Assembly (NCBI RefSeq): GCF_000946815.1
Contig: NZ_CDRZ01000250.1
Coordinates: 1-64,000 of the forward strand
Direction of reading: 5' to 3'
Length of the DNA stretch: 64,000 bases
Source: Syntrophaceticus schinkii
GTDB lineage: Bacteria > Bacillota > DSM-12270 > Thermacetogeniales > Thermacetogeniaceae
The stretch's first letter is position 1. Every line of letters begins with the position of its first letter. Below the pieces are notes generated by a model. That model did no database searches and was not told where the DNA came from. It was given only the letters and a program-made list of their open reading frames with translations. Positions 34,820-43,754 of this stretch are shown here, piece by piece. The translations under genes and the position numbers were made by a program.

Positions 34820-35812
34820 GTGGGGCTTGTTTTAATTCAGGATCAAACACGCTGGGACCAATTTATTGATAAAAGTCCTCATGGTTTATTATTTCATAAG
34901 TGGAATTTCCTAAAAACTATTGAGCTGCATTCAGGTTACGAACTGTTGCCCTACGGAATTTATAAGGGAGAGTCGCTGATCTGCGTCATCCCCCTTTTTT
35001 ATAAGAAGATCAGGGGATTGAAATTTTTGTTTTCACCGCCCCCGCAGACAGGAGTCCCCTTTCTGGGGTTCGCCATGTGCCGCGACTACACCACTTTAAA
35101 ACAGAACAAAAAGGAAAACTTCTTGAATATTGTTGCGGATGAATTTCACCGGCAGATCTCAAAAATATCTCCCCACTACACCCATATCTCCCTGGTGCCG
35201 AACTTGTTGGATATTAGAGCCTTCACCTGGAATCAATACAGTGTTACCCCCAGTTACACCTATATACTCGATTTGACTGAAACGCTGGATAATATTTGGA
35301 ACAACTTTCAACATGAGCTAAGAAGAGAAATCAAACTAGGGGAGAAATTGTATCTAAGGCTGGTTAAGTCCAACGATGTCTCTCCTTTGTATTACTTTCT
35401 CAAGGAAAGATACAAAGAACAGAATTTGCATCTCCCCATCATCAGCAAGTCCTATCTTGAAGACCTAATCAGGCTTTATCCAGAGCATATTGTTATTCAT
35501 TACCTGTATGATGATCGTGAGATAATCGGGGTTAATATGACCCACGAATATAAAATCTTTATTGGCTGGCTGGGAGCTGTAAGATTTTCGAATGCCATTC
35601 GCAGTAACGAATATTTAACCTGGAAGCTGATCCAGAGAGCGAAAGAAAAAGGGTTTAAGGCCTTTGAGCTGCATGGTGCCAACAGAAAAAATCTATGCCA
35701 GTTTAAAACAAAATTTAACCCTTCACTGGAACTGACTTTTGCAATAAATCAAAAAAACAAGTTAGGACAGCTTGCAGAATGGGCTTATTTTAACTTGATC
35801 AAGAGGAGATAA
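34820..35812 (+). CDS. FemAB-like GNAT transferase
   Basis: The 330-residue protein starts at GTG 34820 after a GGAGGTGGTGG site. HGLLFHKWNFLKTIELHSGY opens the first GNAT fold; DNIWNNFQHELRREIKLGEK and GFKAFELHGANRKNLCQFKTK belong to the second. It is distantly related to the protein at 30689-31714, with the same FemAB-type layout. It likely transfers an acyl or aminoacyl group to a glycan. It is adjacent to the deacetylases, which could produce the amine it uses. Confidence 0.78.
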   Translation: MGLVLIQDQTRWDQFIDKSPHGLLFHKWNFLKTIELHSGYELLPYGIYKGESLICVIPLFYKKIRGLKFLFSPPPQTGVPFLGFAMCRDYTTLKQNKKENFLNIVADEFHRQISKISPHYTHISLVPNLLDIRAFTWNQYSVTPSYTYILDLTETLDNIWNNFQHELRREIKLGEKLYLRLVKSNDVSPLYYFLKERYKEQNLHLPIISKSYLEDLIRLYPEHIVIHYLYDDREIIGVNMTHEYKIFIGWLGAVRFSNAIRSNEYLTWKLIQRAKEKGFKAFELHGANRKNLCQFKTKFNPSLELTFAINQKNKLGQLAEWAYFNLIKRR

Positions 35813-35819
35813 GCAAGAA

Positions 35820-36413
35820 GTGGTATTAAATGTTGTCCTTGGCTGGTTGTCCTTGCAGAAGCAGCGGTTTTACTGCAATGGGAATAAATATGTGTTCTGC
35901 AAGTCTGCAGAAGCCCTGGCGGATATGCCGGATCCAGGTCCGCGCATTGAATGCAGGTGCGAAATTATCAGAGACTTTGCCGAATTGGAAAGACAGGCCT
36001 GCTGCCCGGAAATCAGGAAAGAAATCGTTAAATTTGCTTATTATCTCCGTCAAGGGTGTCAGCTCTACCTTATATTTCATCAAAATGCCGTTGTAGCCCA
36101 TTCCGTTGTAGCCAGTTTAAACCGCTTCCACCCCTACCCCTTTGCTGATCATGCGGTATTTGAGGGTGGCACAGATTATTTGGTTTTTTACGGCCGGACA
36201 TTTCCGGAGTACCGGGGGCTGGGGATCAGCTCCTATATGCTGACCCAAATTTGTAAGAATAATATTAAAAACGAAGAAAGGGTTTTTGTTACATCAAACT
36301 GGGATAATGCTATAGCTCATAAAACAATCAAGAAGGCGGGATTTAAGAAGCTGGGAATTCTGAGATACATAAGGGTCGGTTTTTTTACCCTTTGTAGTGA
36401 TTTTAGGGTCTAG
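35820..36413 (+). CDS. GNAT-family N-acetyltransferase
   Basis: The 197-residue protein starts at GTG 35820 after GGAGATAAGC. The acetyl-CoA-binding loop is visible in YGRTFPEYRGLGISSYMLTQI and the last strand in FVTSNWDNAIAHKTIKKAGF. FemAB-like transferases, deacetylases and this protein are in one unit (31953-36413) with very small gaps. It may re-acetylate sugar amines. The substrate is unknown. Confidence 0.78.
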   Translation: MVLNVVLGWLSLQKQRFYCNGNKYVFCKSAEALADMPDPGPRIECRCEIIRDFAELERQACCPEIRKEIVKFAYYLRQGCQLYLIFHQNAVVAHSVVASLNRFHPYPFADHAVFEGGTDYLVFYGRTFPEYRGLGISSYMLTQICKNNIKNEERVFVTSNWDNAIAHKTIKKAGFKKLGILRYIRVGFFTLCSDFRV

Positions 36414-36424
36414 GAGAACTGCTC

Positions 36425-38305
36425 TTAAATAAATCCGGTAACTTCATCTGATTCATAGATTTTGTTGAGCTTTTTTAGATCGCTCCATAAAGTCATATCC
36501 TGGTAGTAATAATCCAATGTTCTCCAGGTAGGTTGGAATTGAAAGGGGCCAGTGCAGGAATAAAGCAGCAAGGGCCTCTTTTTTAATTCTTCATTTCTAA
36601 TTAAGATAATATCTTGTTCAGATTGCCTCAAAAATACCATATTCTGCGAGTTGGCCTCCAGTATATGGGCTTTTGTTTGATATTGTGAAGCCAGCAGATA
36701 TCTGATTGTTACGTAATCAGACATGATGAAGCCCGATGCGCAGGAAGCCAGGTGGTCAAAGGCAGTGCATTCCTGCTCTGTCAGATAATATGTATAAAAT
36801 GGTCTTTTCATAAGCGGTTTATCTGATGCTGTGAAATCATTGGAAATAGAAAGGAAAGCCATCATCGCAAATAAGATAATTGTCGCTGTTTTGATTTTCC
36901 TGTTTGTACAACTGTAAAATAAGCAGTATAGACCCGCAGCCGCAGGTACGCAAATAAAAATGAAAGAGTATTCTCCGAATCTGGCTAAATTCATGGCAGC
37001 AAGCCTGTTTAACAGTAAGCTGGGTCCCGGAAAGGTAAAGATGGGCGATAACAAGCCCAATAAGGAGATAATTTTGCCTAACCCGGGTACTTTTTCTGAA
37101 CGGAGTATCCAGAGAGAACCAATAATCATAAAAATCAGGAGTGGTGTAAACTGTAAATAATTAAAAAACTCAGGGATAGGTGTTTGAATAATAGATTTTG
37201 TAAGAATCCCTTTAGGAGCCGGTGTAACAAAGCTTGCAATGAGGGTGCGAAAAAGCCTTTCTGCGTAAAAAGCCCAATAACTGAGTGTTATGCAGATGGC
37301 AAAGATGAAATAATTTAAGGATAACAGATAGCCCCGGTTTTCTAAAGAATATGTTTTGTGTATAAGCAGCAGCAGTAGCAGCAGCAAGAGGATAAAAGGC
37401 ATTGATGCTGGATGATAAACAACCATGGCAAGTGTCAAGATGACTGATAGAATTATTTTTCCCGGTGTTGCCCGAACAACCAACAATAAAATTAAGATAA
37501 CTTCTAAAAACGAAACAACACTTCTAGGGATAGAATACATGCCATAAAAAATTACATCGGTGTTAAGGCTGGCCAACAATGCCCCTAATAAGGCAATTTT
37601 GTTATTATGGAGTATTTTATTCAAGACAAGATAAATACCGGCTGTCATCAGTGAATAGATGATCCCATTTAAAAAGAAGGCAGTTTTATGGATGGGAAGC
37701 CAGATCCCTGATATTTTAATAAAGGTAGCACATAAAACATGCCATAAAGGGAATGCTTTATAGATTTCAAATTCATTACCGATAAAACCATCATTGAGTA
37801 AATTATGGATCAACCAGGTATGCCCGAACAAATCGGTTCTTCCGATAAAGTAATGGTATTTTAGGTTTACTCCCCAAATAATACCTAAAACCAGAATCAT
37901 TATTTGCAGCAAGGTAATAAGTGCATCTTTTTTAGATGTATGGAAGAGCAAAATTTGCAGCAACACCGATACTGCCATCAGAGTTACTGCCAGATAATAC
38001 AAAATCGTTCTGGTATCATGTATGGCCAGGAGAAAGAGAGAAACTGATAAAAAGAAAAGATAGCAGCAAATTAACAGATATCTTAAATATTTGTTGTCAT
38101 ATTGTTGTATTGAAAACTGGATGTTCTTAATTTTCAGATAGATTAAAGGTGCAACAAACATGGGAAGTGCCAGATAACTGCCGAGAAGGACTAGATTGTG
38201 ATAACCAAATATCAATGGCACTGCCAACCCCAAAAACGCTGCCAAAGGAAGCAGGTAAATTAACAACTCTTCGGTTTTGAAGAATTTTATATTCCGCTCA
38301 TTCAA
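36425..38305 (-). CDS. Large polytopic membrane protein, possible glycosyltransferase or polymerase
   Basis: The 626-residue protein starts at TTG 38305 after AAAAGGAT. It has about twelve to fourteen hydrophobic helices and a soluble C-terminal domain of ~130 residues starting near DFTASDKPLMKRP. An extracytoplasmic loop near residue 155 (HYFIGRTDLFGHTWLIHNLL) has the acidic/aromatic character seen in GT-C glycosyltransferases that use polyprenyl-linked donors. A polymerase or a GT-C enzyme is the best guess; the family is not recognised. It is encoded on the strand opposite to the deacetylase block and convergent with it. Confidence 0.6.
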   Translation of the reverse strand: MNERNIKFFKTEELLIYLLPLAAFLGLAVPLIFGYHNLVLLGSYLALPMFVAPLIYLKIKNIQFSIQQYDNKYLRYLLICCYLFFLSVSLFLLAIHDTRTILYYLAVTLMAVSVLLQILLFHTSKKDALITLLQIMILVLGIIWGVNLKYHYFIGRTDLFGHTWLIHNLLNDGFIGNEFEIYKAFPLWHVLCATFIKISGIWLPIHKTAFFLNGIIYSLMTAGIYLVLNKILHNNKIALLGALLASLNTDVIFYGMYSIPRSVVSFLEVILILLLVVRATPGKIILSVILTLAMVVYHPASMPFILLLLLLLLLIHKTYSLENRGYLLSLNYFIFAICITLSYWAFYAERLFRTLIASFVTPAPKGILTKSIIQTPIPEFFNYLQFTPLLIFMIIGSLWILRSEKVPGLGKIISLLGLLSPIFTFPGPSLLLNRLAAMNLARFGEYSFIFICVPAAAGLYCLFYSCTNRKIKTATIILFAMMAFLSISNDFTASDKPLMKRPFYTYYLTEQECTAFDHLASCASGFIMSDYVTIRYLLASQYQTKAHILEANSQNMVFLRQSEQDIILIRNEELKKRPLLLYSCTGPFQFQPTWRTLDYYYQDMTLWSDLKKLNKIYESDEVTGFI

Positions 38306-38398
38306 GATACAACATCCTTTTTATCTTCCAAGCGCATGTTATAAGTAGCTCTATAGTATATTGACAGGATAAATAAAGGTGACATTCCCATCCGCTCC

Positions 38399-38442
38399 TG
38401 TTTTCATTACCTGCGGGTACAGTCCGGTATGGGTGTCTACCC
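38399..38442. repeat. Dispersed repeat, copy 2
   Basis: It starts TGTTTTCATTACCTGC and ends GTCTACCC like the copy at 24493-24541, with a diverged middle. Confidence 0.5.
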
Positions 38443-39711
38443 TTTACTTTCCGCCTTTATGCGGTGTGTCAAGTATAAAGCTATTGCTATGCCCGCCACT
38501 CCTAGACCCAGTATTCCGTAAGTGATCATCCAGGCATACCCGTAGCCGGTAATGCCGAGCTTTTTGATAAAGGTATAGCTTAGTGATAGGAGCAGGCTGG
38601 CCCGAAGGCTGTTGAGGAGAGTTATTCTCTGCGGCTTCATCTTGATGTTTTGAATAGGCAGAAACAGCATGTAGATTGTTACGAAGAAGCTTGATAAAAC
38701 CAGCAGTTTTAAGAGCCCGTAAGCTTCAATATAGTCTTTTCCGAAGAAACAAAGCAGGGTATTCCCCATAAAATAAATCATGATAACAAGAGGCACCATG
38801 CATAACGCAATTGCTGAGGCGGATTTTATGAGCATCTTTTTAAGGTTTTCTCCGTGACTTCCTTCTACGAACAGGGAATGCCGATGGCGTCCGGAATGAT
38901 CAGAACAAAATTGGCGATTGCTGCAGCGATGTAATATTTTGCTGCTTCTGCATCCCCCAGCAGGTTGAGAATCATGACAGGCATTATTAATGAGGGGACG
39001 TTGGCCAATATATTAGAAAGATAGTTCCAGATGGAAAACTTAAAGGACTTCCTGATAAAGTGTTTGTCAGCCTGTATATGCACTCCAATCAACTTATTTA
39101 ACATAAATATTCCAAACATTGTTGAAAAAAAATAAGCCAATCCCATAGAAGCAAAAATTCCATAGCTTTTCAAAGAGGCAAGAATGAAGAGCAGGGGGAT
39201 TCTTAAGGCCAGCAATATATTTTGAACCAGGAACTCACCCCCCTTTCTTAAAGCAAGAAGTGCATTTCCGTTGATCAAGGTTATGGTATTCAAGAGTGAG
39301 AAAAGCAGAAAAAAAAGCCGCAAGCTTATGTTTTTGCAGGAAAACCAGCTCTGGAGAAATTATCTCAATACAAGAGATGTAAAGGACAGAAATAATAATG
39401 GAAAAAACTGATGTAATCACAAGGCATGTATTATAAACATTACGTTTGTTGCTGGCCGGTAGAAAACGAATGAGAGAGAAGTCAAAACCAAAGAGGGAGA
39501 AAAGGGTGATCAAGCTCTGAGAGGCAATCAGGGCTGTTGTTAACCCCACATCTCCTACAGAATAAATTCTTGCTGCTGCCATCCAGAAGAAAAAACCGAC
39601 ACTGATATTGATGATCCTGCTAGAAGCTAAAAAAAAGGAGTTTTTAAAGAGCGGGTCTCGCAGCTGCCTGTAAAATCTCGCTATGATTGTTCGAAACCGA
39701 ATAATCTTCAT
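38437..39711 (-). CDS. Polysaccharide flippase (Wzx/MATE-like), two frameshifts
   Basis: The protein moves lipid-linked glycans across the membrane. ATG at 39711 follows AAAGGATATTTT. The first part has LFKNSFFLASSRIINISVGF, the usual start of oligosaccharide flippases. An extra A in the A8 run (39309-39316 on the plus strand) splits it; correction gives KLAAFFLLFSLLNTITL. A second break near 38877, after DAIGIP, is followed in another frame by SLFVEGSHGENLKKMLIKS, a typical flippase segment. The sum is about 425 residues and 12-14 helices, the normal size. The remainder (MLIKSASAIALC onward) is helical to the end. Confidence 0.78.
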
Positions 39712-39947
39712 AAAATATCCTTTCAGTTTATTCTTATACTATTTGCATGGCAACTGAAAGGTTTATAATTCGGAAACTTAATTCAGGGTATTCTAGAAAG
39801 CAAGATGTCAAACAACCGTTTTTCTACCCTCCATAACAGGTGATTGAATGCTGAAGCAGGGATTTCATTTCGCCATAATTAGTAAAGATTTTTCCACGAA
39901 CATGCAGTATATCACTGCCTAAACATTAACCTGCACCGGCCGGTGTT
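39712..39947. other. Intergenic region, no supported gene
   Basis: It lies between the flippase start and a small open frame. A 12-base palindrome CACCGGCCGGTG sits at about 39933-39944. I see no promoter. Confidence 0.3.
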
Positions 39948-40067
39948 ATGATTAGTCGAAGATTCCTTGGGAAGAAGATGAAGATGCAGATGCAGTTATC
40001 CAGTGATGGATCTATTGAAAGATCTGACAATATTTATGAAGATATTGAAGATTTTATTGAAGAGTAA
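39948..40067 (+). CDS. Small acidic open frame of 39 codons
   Basis: The frame starts MISRRFLGKKMKMQMQL and ends in an acidic tail (NIYEDIEDFIEE). It has no good ribosome site. The switch from basic to acidic halves looks protein-like, but I do not recognise it. It may be a small protein gene or a chance frame. Confidence 0.25.
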   Translation: MISRRFLGKKMKMQMQLSSDGSIERSDNIYEDIEDFIEE

Positions 40068-40080
40068 CAAATAATGAAAA

Positions 40081-40137
40081 CCCCTTCCGGGTAATAACAT
40101 ATCATGTAATGGATATGATAACGGTAGCAGGAAGGGG
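40081..40137 (+). promoter_or_regulatory. Long hairpin that can hide the ytxC ribosome site
   Basis: CCCCTTCC at 40081-40088 is complementary to GGAAGGGG at 40130-40137, with an inner CATATC/GATATG pair. The distal arm is the ribosome site of the gene starting at 40146, so the fold would block translation. Confidence 0.45.
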
Positions 40138-40145
40138 TGAGTTGA

Positions 40146-41019
40146 TTGAACTCCCAAATCATCATAGGCACTGCTTCTTTTGCTGATGAAATAAGAGATA
40201 GATTGGTAAAAGAGCTAAAATTTCTTTCAGATGAGCAGGATATTGTTCATTTTGAAGAGAGGGAAAATACACCATGGTTGTTTTTTATTGTTGGAGTATC
40301 TCGTAACAACAAACGGGGGGAGCGGAGATTTGCCTGCCGGTTTGCAGTTGCCAAGGCGCTCTCTGATCTGTTTGTCAATCATTTGGAAGCAGACTTCGTG
40401 AAAAACTATATTGAGGAGACCTATCATTACTGCTCTCCTCAGGACCGTTTTGAAATTGTGAGCTGTACATTGGAAACTCTCGATAAACTGAAAATAATCA
40501 GGAGAAACAGGGTGTTACAGAGTGTTTATGATTACCTGGTTGAATACAGAACAATCAACATCGAGGGGTTTGCCAGGTTTCGCCTCCAAAGCTATTGGGC
40601 TCAACTGGAGCGCATTGTCAAAAGAACCGGGGAAGAAGTTTTAGCTGCGAAGGATTATTTAGAGTTTGTTCGCTTACTGCGTTGTTTTATTGAGATGCAG
40701 GAACCCAAAATTGATGAAACTCACATTTTTATTGCTCCGGAAGGAACTTTTTTTTATCTGTGACAAGAAGGGTCATGTGATCCGCAGAGAGCATATTCGC
40801 ACACCGTCATTCTCTGTTACAGATGGGGAATTCAATTATAAGGATTATCTGTTGAGCATGCTGATTACCCTGGTCCCTGAAACAATTATTTTCCACGTGT
40901 CTGATTGCATCTGGGAATGTGACCCACTGCGCACGATCCAGCAGGTATTTGAGGATCGAGTTATTCGCTGTCCTGGTTGTGAAAGATGTCGGCATCTGTA
41001 CAGCAGCAAGAAAAAATGA
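40146..41019 (+). CDS. ytxC: YtxC-like sporulation protein, one frameshift
   Basis: The gene precedes thrS, as ytxC does in Bacillus subtilis. The TTG start lies after AGGAAGGGGTGAG. The first frame ends after FIAPEGTFFYL; removal of one T from the T8 run at 40748-40755 joins GTFFICDKKGHVIRREHIR and continues to the C terminus with IRCPGCERCRHLYSSKKK. The corrected protein has about 290 residues, the usual YtxC length. A C-terminal CPGCxxC pair could bind metal. The function is unknown apart from association with sporulating species. Confidence 0.8.
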
Positions 41020-41021
41020 CC

Positions 41022-41044
41022 TGTCAAGGGGACGGTACTTGTGG
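41022..41044. repeat. GGGGACGG palindrome, degenerate copy
   Basis: TGTCAAGGGGACGGTACTTGTGG shares the core of the palindromes at 43330, 46737, 46780, 62451 and 62518 but has weaker arms. Confidence 0.4.
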
Positions 41045-41098
41045 CTGGTCCCGCTGCCTTTCCAGCCTTACCTGCCAAGGAAAGGGGCACAATCGCTG

Positions 41099-41127
41099 TT
41101 GACAACCACTTATTTATTGCGTATAAT
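41099..41127 (+). promoter_or_regulatory. Sigma-A promoter of thrS
   Basis: Perfect TTGACA (41099-41104) and TATAAT (41122-41127) boxes are separated by 17 bases, directly upstream of the T-box leader. Confidence 0.9.
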
Positions 41128-41134
41128 TGCAGAA

Positions 41135-41374
41135 CAAAAGCAGATGTTGAAACGATAACAGGACTAAAGTACCCAGATACTTACCTCAGAGAGGAGAGTG
41201 CTGTGGCTGAAAGCCTCTCCGGTAATCAGGTCTGGAGAAGACCAGCCTGCGCATTTTTTTTGTTCGGCTGCACACCGTTAGCTGTGCAACACGAGTGAGC
41301 GAAAGTTTTTTCGCTAATCGGGGTGGAACCACGGGAAGGCCTCGTCCCCTTAAGAAGGATGAGGTCTTTTTTTA
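41135..41374 (+). promoter_or_regulatory. T-box riboswitch of thrS
   Basis: The T-box sequence GGGGTGGAACCACGGG lies at 41320-41335. It is followed by a terminator (CCTCGTCC at 41340-41347, GGATGAGG at 41357-41364, then seven T). Stem I has the AGAGAGG and GGCTGAAAGCC elements near 41190-41220. An ACC (threonine) triplet at 41241-41243 is a possible specifier but I cannot fold the stem with certainty. Uncharged tRNA-Thr would favour readthrough into thrS. Confidence 0.9.
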
Positions 41375-41400
41375 TTTCTAATAGAATGGGGGAAGGAAAA

Positions 41401-43332
41401 GTGGAAGACCAAAAAGCAGCAGGAGATATGATACCTGTAATCCTGAAAGATGGAAGTGTTTATGAGGTTTCTGATGGGACCACCTGGATCGATGTGGCAG
41501 CGGGCTTGAGCAGGAAACTTGCCAAAGAGGCACTGGCTGCCAGGGTGGATGGAAATTTGAAGGATCTCAATTTGCCGGCACGTCCCCAAGAAAAGGTGGA
41601 ATTCCTTACTTTTGCTGATCAAGAGGGGCAGGCGGTTTACAGGCATACATCTGCTCATCTGCTGGCTCAAGCTGTCAAACGAATTTTCCCCGGGGCCAAA
41701 CTGGCCATTGGGCCAGCTATTGCGGATGGTTTTTATTATGACTTCGATGTTGAGCATCCCTTTACAACTGAGGATCTGGCTTTGATCGAAAAAGAAATGA
41801 ACAAGATCAAAAAGGCGGATTTCCCGATAGTTCGGCAGGAGCTTTCCCACGAGGAGGCGATTGCTCTTTTTGAAGAACAGAGTGAGCCTTATAAGGTGGA
41901 GTTGATCAGGGAACTGCCTGCAGATTCCCAGGTGAGCATCTACAAACAGGGAGAGTTCGTCGACCTCTGCTTGGGGCCGCACCTGCCCAGCACTGGGAAG
42001 ATCGGTGTTTTTAAATTGCTCAGTGTAGCCGGTGCTTACTGGAAGGGGAGTGAGGAGAACAAGATGCTCCAGCGGATTTACGGCACCTCATTCCCGAAGA
42101 AGAAGGCCCTTGATGAATATCTGGAGCACCTCGAGGAGGCGAAGCGCCGTGATCACAGGAAGTTGGGGCAGGAACTGGATCTCTATGGTATTGCCGAAGA
42201 GGGTCCGGGTTTCCCCTTCTTTTACCCGAAAGGTATGGTGGTCAGGACAGAGCTGGAAGATTTCTGGCGCTCTGAGCATCGCAAAGGGGGCTACCTGGAG
42301 ATCAAGAGCCCGGTCGTCTTAAGCCGTGACCTCTGGGAGCGGTCAGGGCACTGGGATCATTACAAAGAAAATATGTATTTCTTGAAGATCGATGAGCAAG
42401 ATTTTGCCGTAAAGCCTATGAACTGCCCGGGGGCGATGATCTACTATAAAACCCGTGTTCATTCCTATAGAGAGCTTCCCCTGCGTATAGCGGAGTTGGG
42501 TTTGGTGCACCGCCATGAGCGCTCCGGGGTTTTGCACGGCTTGATGCGTGTGCGCTGTTTTACCCAGGATGATGCTCATATCTTCATGCTGCCCGAGCAG
42601 ATCACTGATGAGATCATCGGTGTGATGGAGATGATCGACCATTTTTACCGCACCTTCGGTTTTTCTTATCGGGTGGAACTGTCCACCAAGCCGGAAAAGG
42701 CTATGGGTTCAGATGAGATCTGGGATATGGCGATCAGTGCTTTGAAAAAGGCGTTGGAGATGAAGGATATCCCCTACCGGATCAATGAGGGGGATGGTGC
42801 ATTCTACGGTCCCAAGATCGATTTTCACCTTCAGGATTCTTTAGGGCGCAGCTGGCAGTGTGGAACGATTCAGCTTGACTTTGTGAACCCTGAAAACTTT
42901 GATCTCACCTATATCAGTGATGATGGGAGCAAGAAGCGCCCGGTGATGATCCATCGGGTTGTCTTCGGCAGTATCGAGCGTTTTCTGGGAATTCTGACCG
43001 AGCACTATGGTGGAGCCTTCCCTATCTGGTTAGCGCCGGTTCAGGTCAAGGTGCTCACTGTGGCCTCCCGTCATGCGGAGTATGCGGCTGAGATAGCACA
43101 CCTCTTGGAACAAGAAGGCATTCGTGTAGAGGTCGATGACCGCAATGAAAGGGTCGGCTATAAGATCAGAGAGGGTGAAGTAGAAAAAGTGCCCTATCTT
43201 TTGGTCCTGGGTGACCAGGAGGTTGACTCTCAAATGGTCAGCGTAAGGAAGCGCGGCACCGGTGATCAAGGCTCCCTTCCTTTGCAAAAATTCGTAACCC
43301 AGATAAAAGAAGAAATCAACCAAAAATCCTGA
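41401..43332 (+). CDS. thrS: Threonyl-tRNA synthetase
   Basis: The enzyme charges tRNA-Thr. GTG at 41401 follows GGGGGAAGG; the longer frame runs into the T-box terminator and cannot be translated from the leader. The TGS domain starts IPVILKDGSVYEVSDGTT. The editing domain has HTSAHLLAQAVKRIFPGAK with the two zinc-binding histidines and FYYDFDVEHPF. Class II catalytic motifs follow (motif 2 near RHERSGVLHGLMRVRCFTQDD) and the anticodon-binding domain has FPIWLAPVQVKVLTVA. At about 643 residues it is full length. A GGGGACGG palindrome lies directly downstream. Confidence 0.97.
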   Translation: MEDQKAAGDMIPVILKDGSVYEVSDGTTWIDVAAGLSRKLAKEALAARVDGNLKDLNLPARPQEKVEFLTFADQEGQAVYRHTSAHLLAQAVKRIFPGAKLAIGPAIADGFYYDFDVEHPFTTEDLALIEKEMNKIKKADFPIVRQELSHEEAIALFEEQSEPYKVELIRELPADSQVSIYKQGEFVDLCLGPHLPSTGKIGVFKLLSVAGAYWKGSEENKMLQRIYGTSFPKKKALDEYLEHLEEAKRRDHRKLGQELDLYGIAEEGPGFPFFYPKGMVVRTELEDFWRSEHRKGGYLEIKSPVVLSRDLWERSGHWDHYKENMYFLKIDEQDFAVKPMNCPGAMIYYKTRVHSYRELPLRIAELGLVHRHERSGVLHGLMRVRCFTQDDAHIFMLPEQITDEIIGVMEMIDHFYRTFGFSYRVELSTKPEKAMGSDEIWDMAISALKKALEMKDIPYRINEGDGAFYGPKIDFHLQDSLGRSWQCGTIQLDFVNPENFDLTYISDDGSKKRPVMIHRVVFGSIERFLGILTEHYGGAFPIWLAPVQVKVLTVASRHAEYAAEIAHLLEQEGIRVEVDDRNERVGYKIREGEVEKVPYLLVLGDQEVDSQMVSVRKRGTGDQGSLPLQKFVTQIKEEINQKS

Positions 43333-43358
43333 GACGCGGGGACGGTTCTCGCGTCTCA
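43330..43358. repeat. GGGGACGG palindrome after thrS
   Basis: TGAGACGCG and CGCGTCTCA form a perfect 9-bp stem around GGGACGGTTCT. A reverse-oriented, diverged copy lies at 46780-46815. Confidence 0.7.
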
Positions 43359-43568
43359 CCAACGTCTTAACTCAGGCCTTTTCAATAAAAGTAGAAATTG
43401 GAGACCGGAAGCCGGAAGCTCCAAAAAACCAGGAACTGCCTTGGATCAGGTAATCTAGTGGACTGTTGTTGATATTTAGATCGTTGATATCTGGCAAAAA
43501 ACAGAGCAATTCTTTTTTCAACGACTAACGACTAATGACCAACGACCAACCACTAACCACCAAACTTG
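43359..43568. other. Intergenic region with low-complexity repeat
   Basis: It has no gene. Positions 43523-43562 hold an imperfect repeat of a CGACTAACGACTAATGACC type, the complement of the patches near 24401 and 46721. Confidence 0.5.
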
Positions 43569-43598
43569 TTGACATTGTCAAAAAACTTATGGTATACT
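43569..43598 (+). promoter_or_regulatory. Sigma-A promoter of the infC-rpmI-rplT operon
   Basis: TTGACA at 43569-43574 and TATACT at 43593-43598 are 18 bases apart, followed by a structured leader. Confidence 0.8.
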
Positions 43599-43604
43599 TT
43601 TTAT

Positions 43605-43725
43605 CGCAAGTAGAAGCCACTCGCTTCTCACCCTAGAGCTATCAGAGTGCTGCTAGGGTCAACTTTAGGGAATACTGCGTACACAAGGCGGGTGGATCGA
43701 TGATCTACTCGCCTTAATTTTTTTG
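43605..43725 (+). promoter_or_regulatory. L20-type (infC) ribosomal-protein leader with terminator
   Basis: The leader holds GAAGC...GCTTC and ACCCTAG...CTAGGGT stems. It ends with a terminator whose arms are 43685-43698 and 43702-43715, followed by a T run. Its position and layout match the L20 leader of Bacillota, where ribosomal protein L20 represses the operon by attenuation. Confidence 0.7.
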
Positions 43726-43754
43726 TTTTTAAAAATTCAAGGAGGTGGCGGATA

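Noticed and set aside
41323-41400. Longer N terminus for ThrS
   Set aside because: The region is the T-box antiterminator and terminator; a GTG with a ribosome site follows it.
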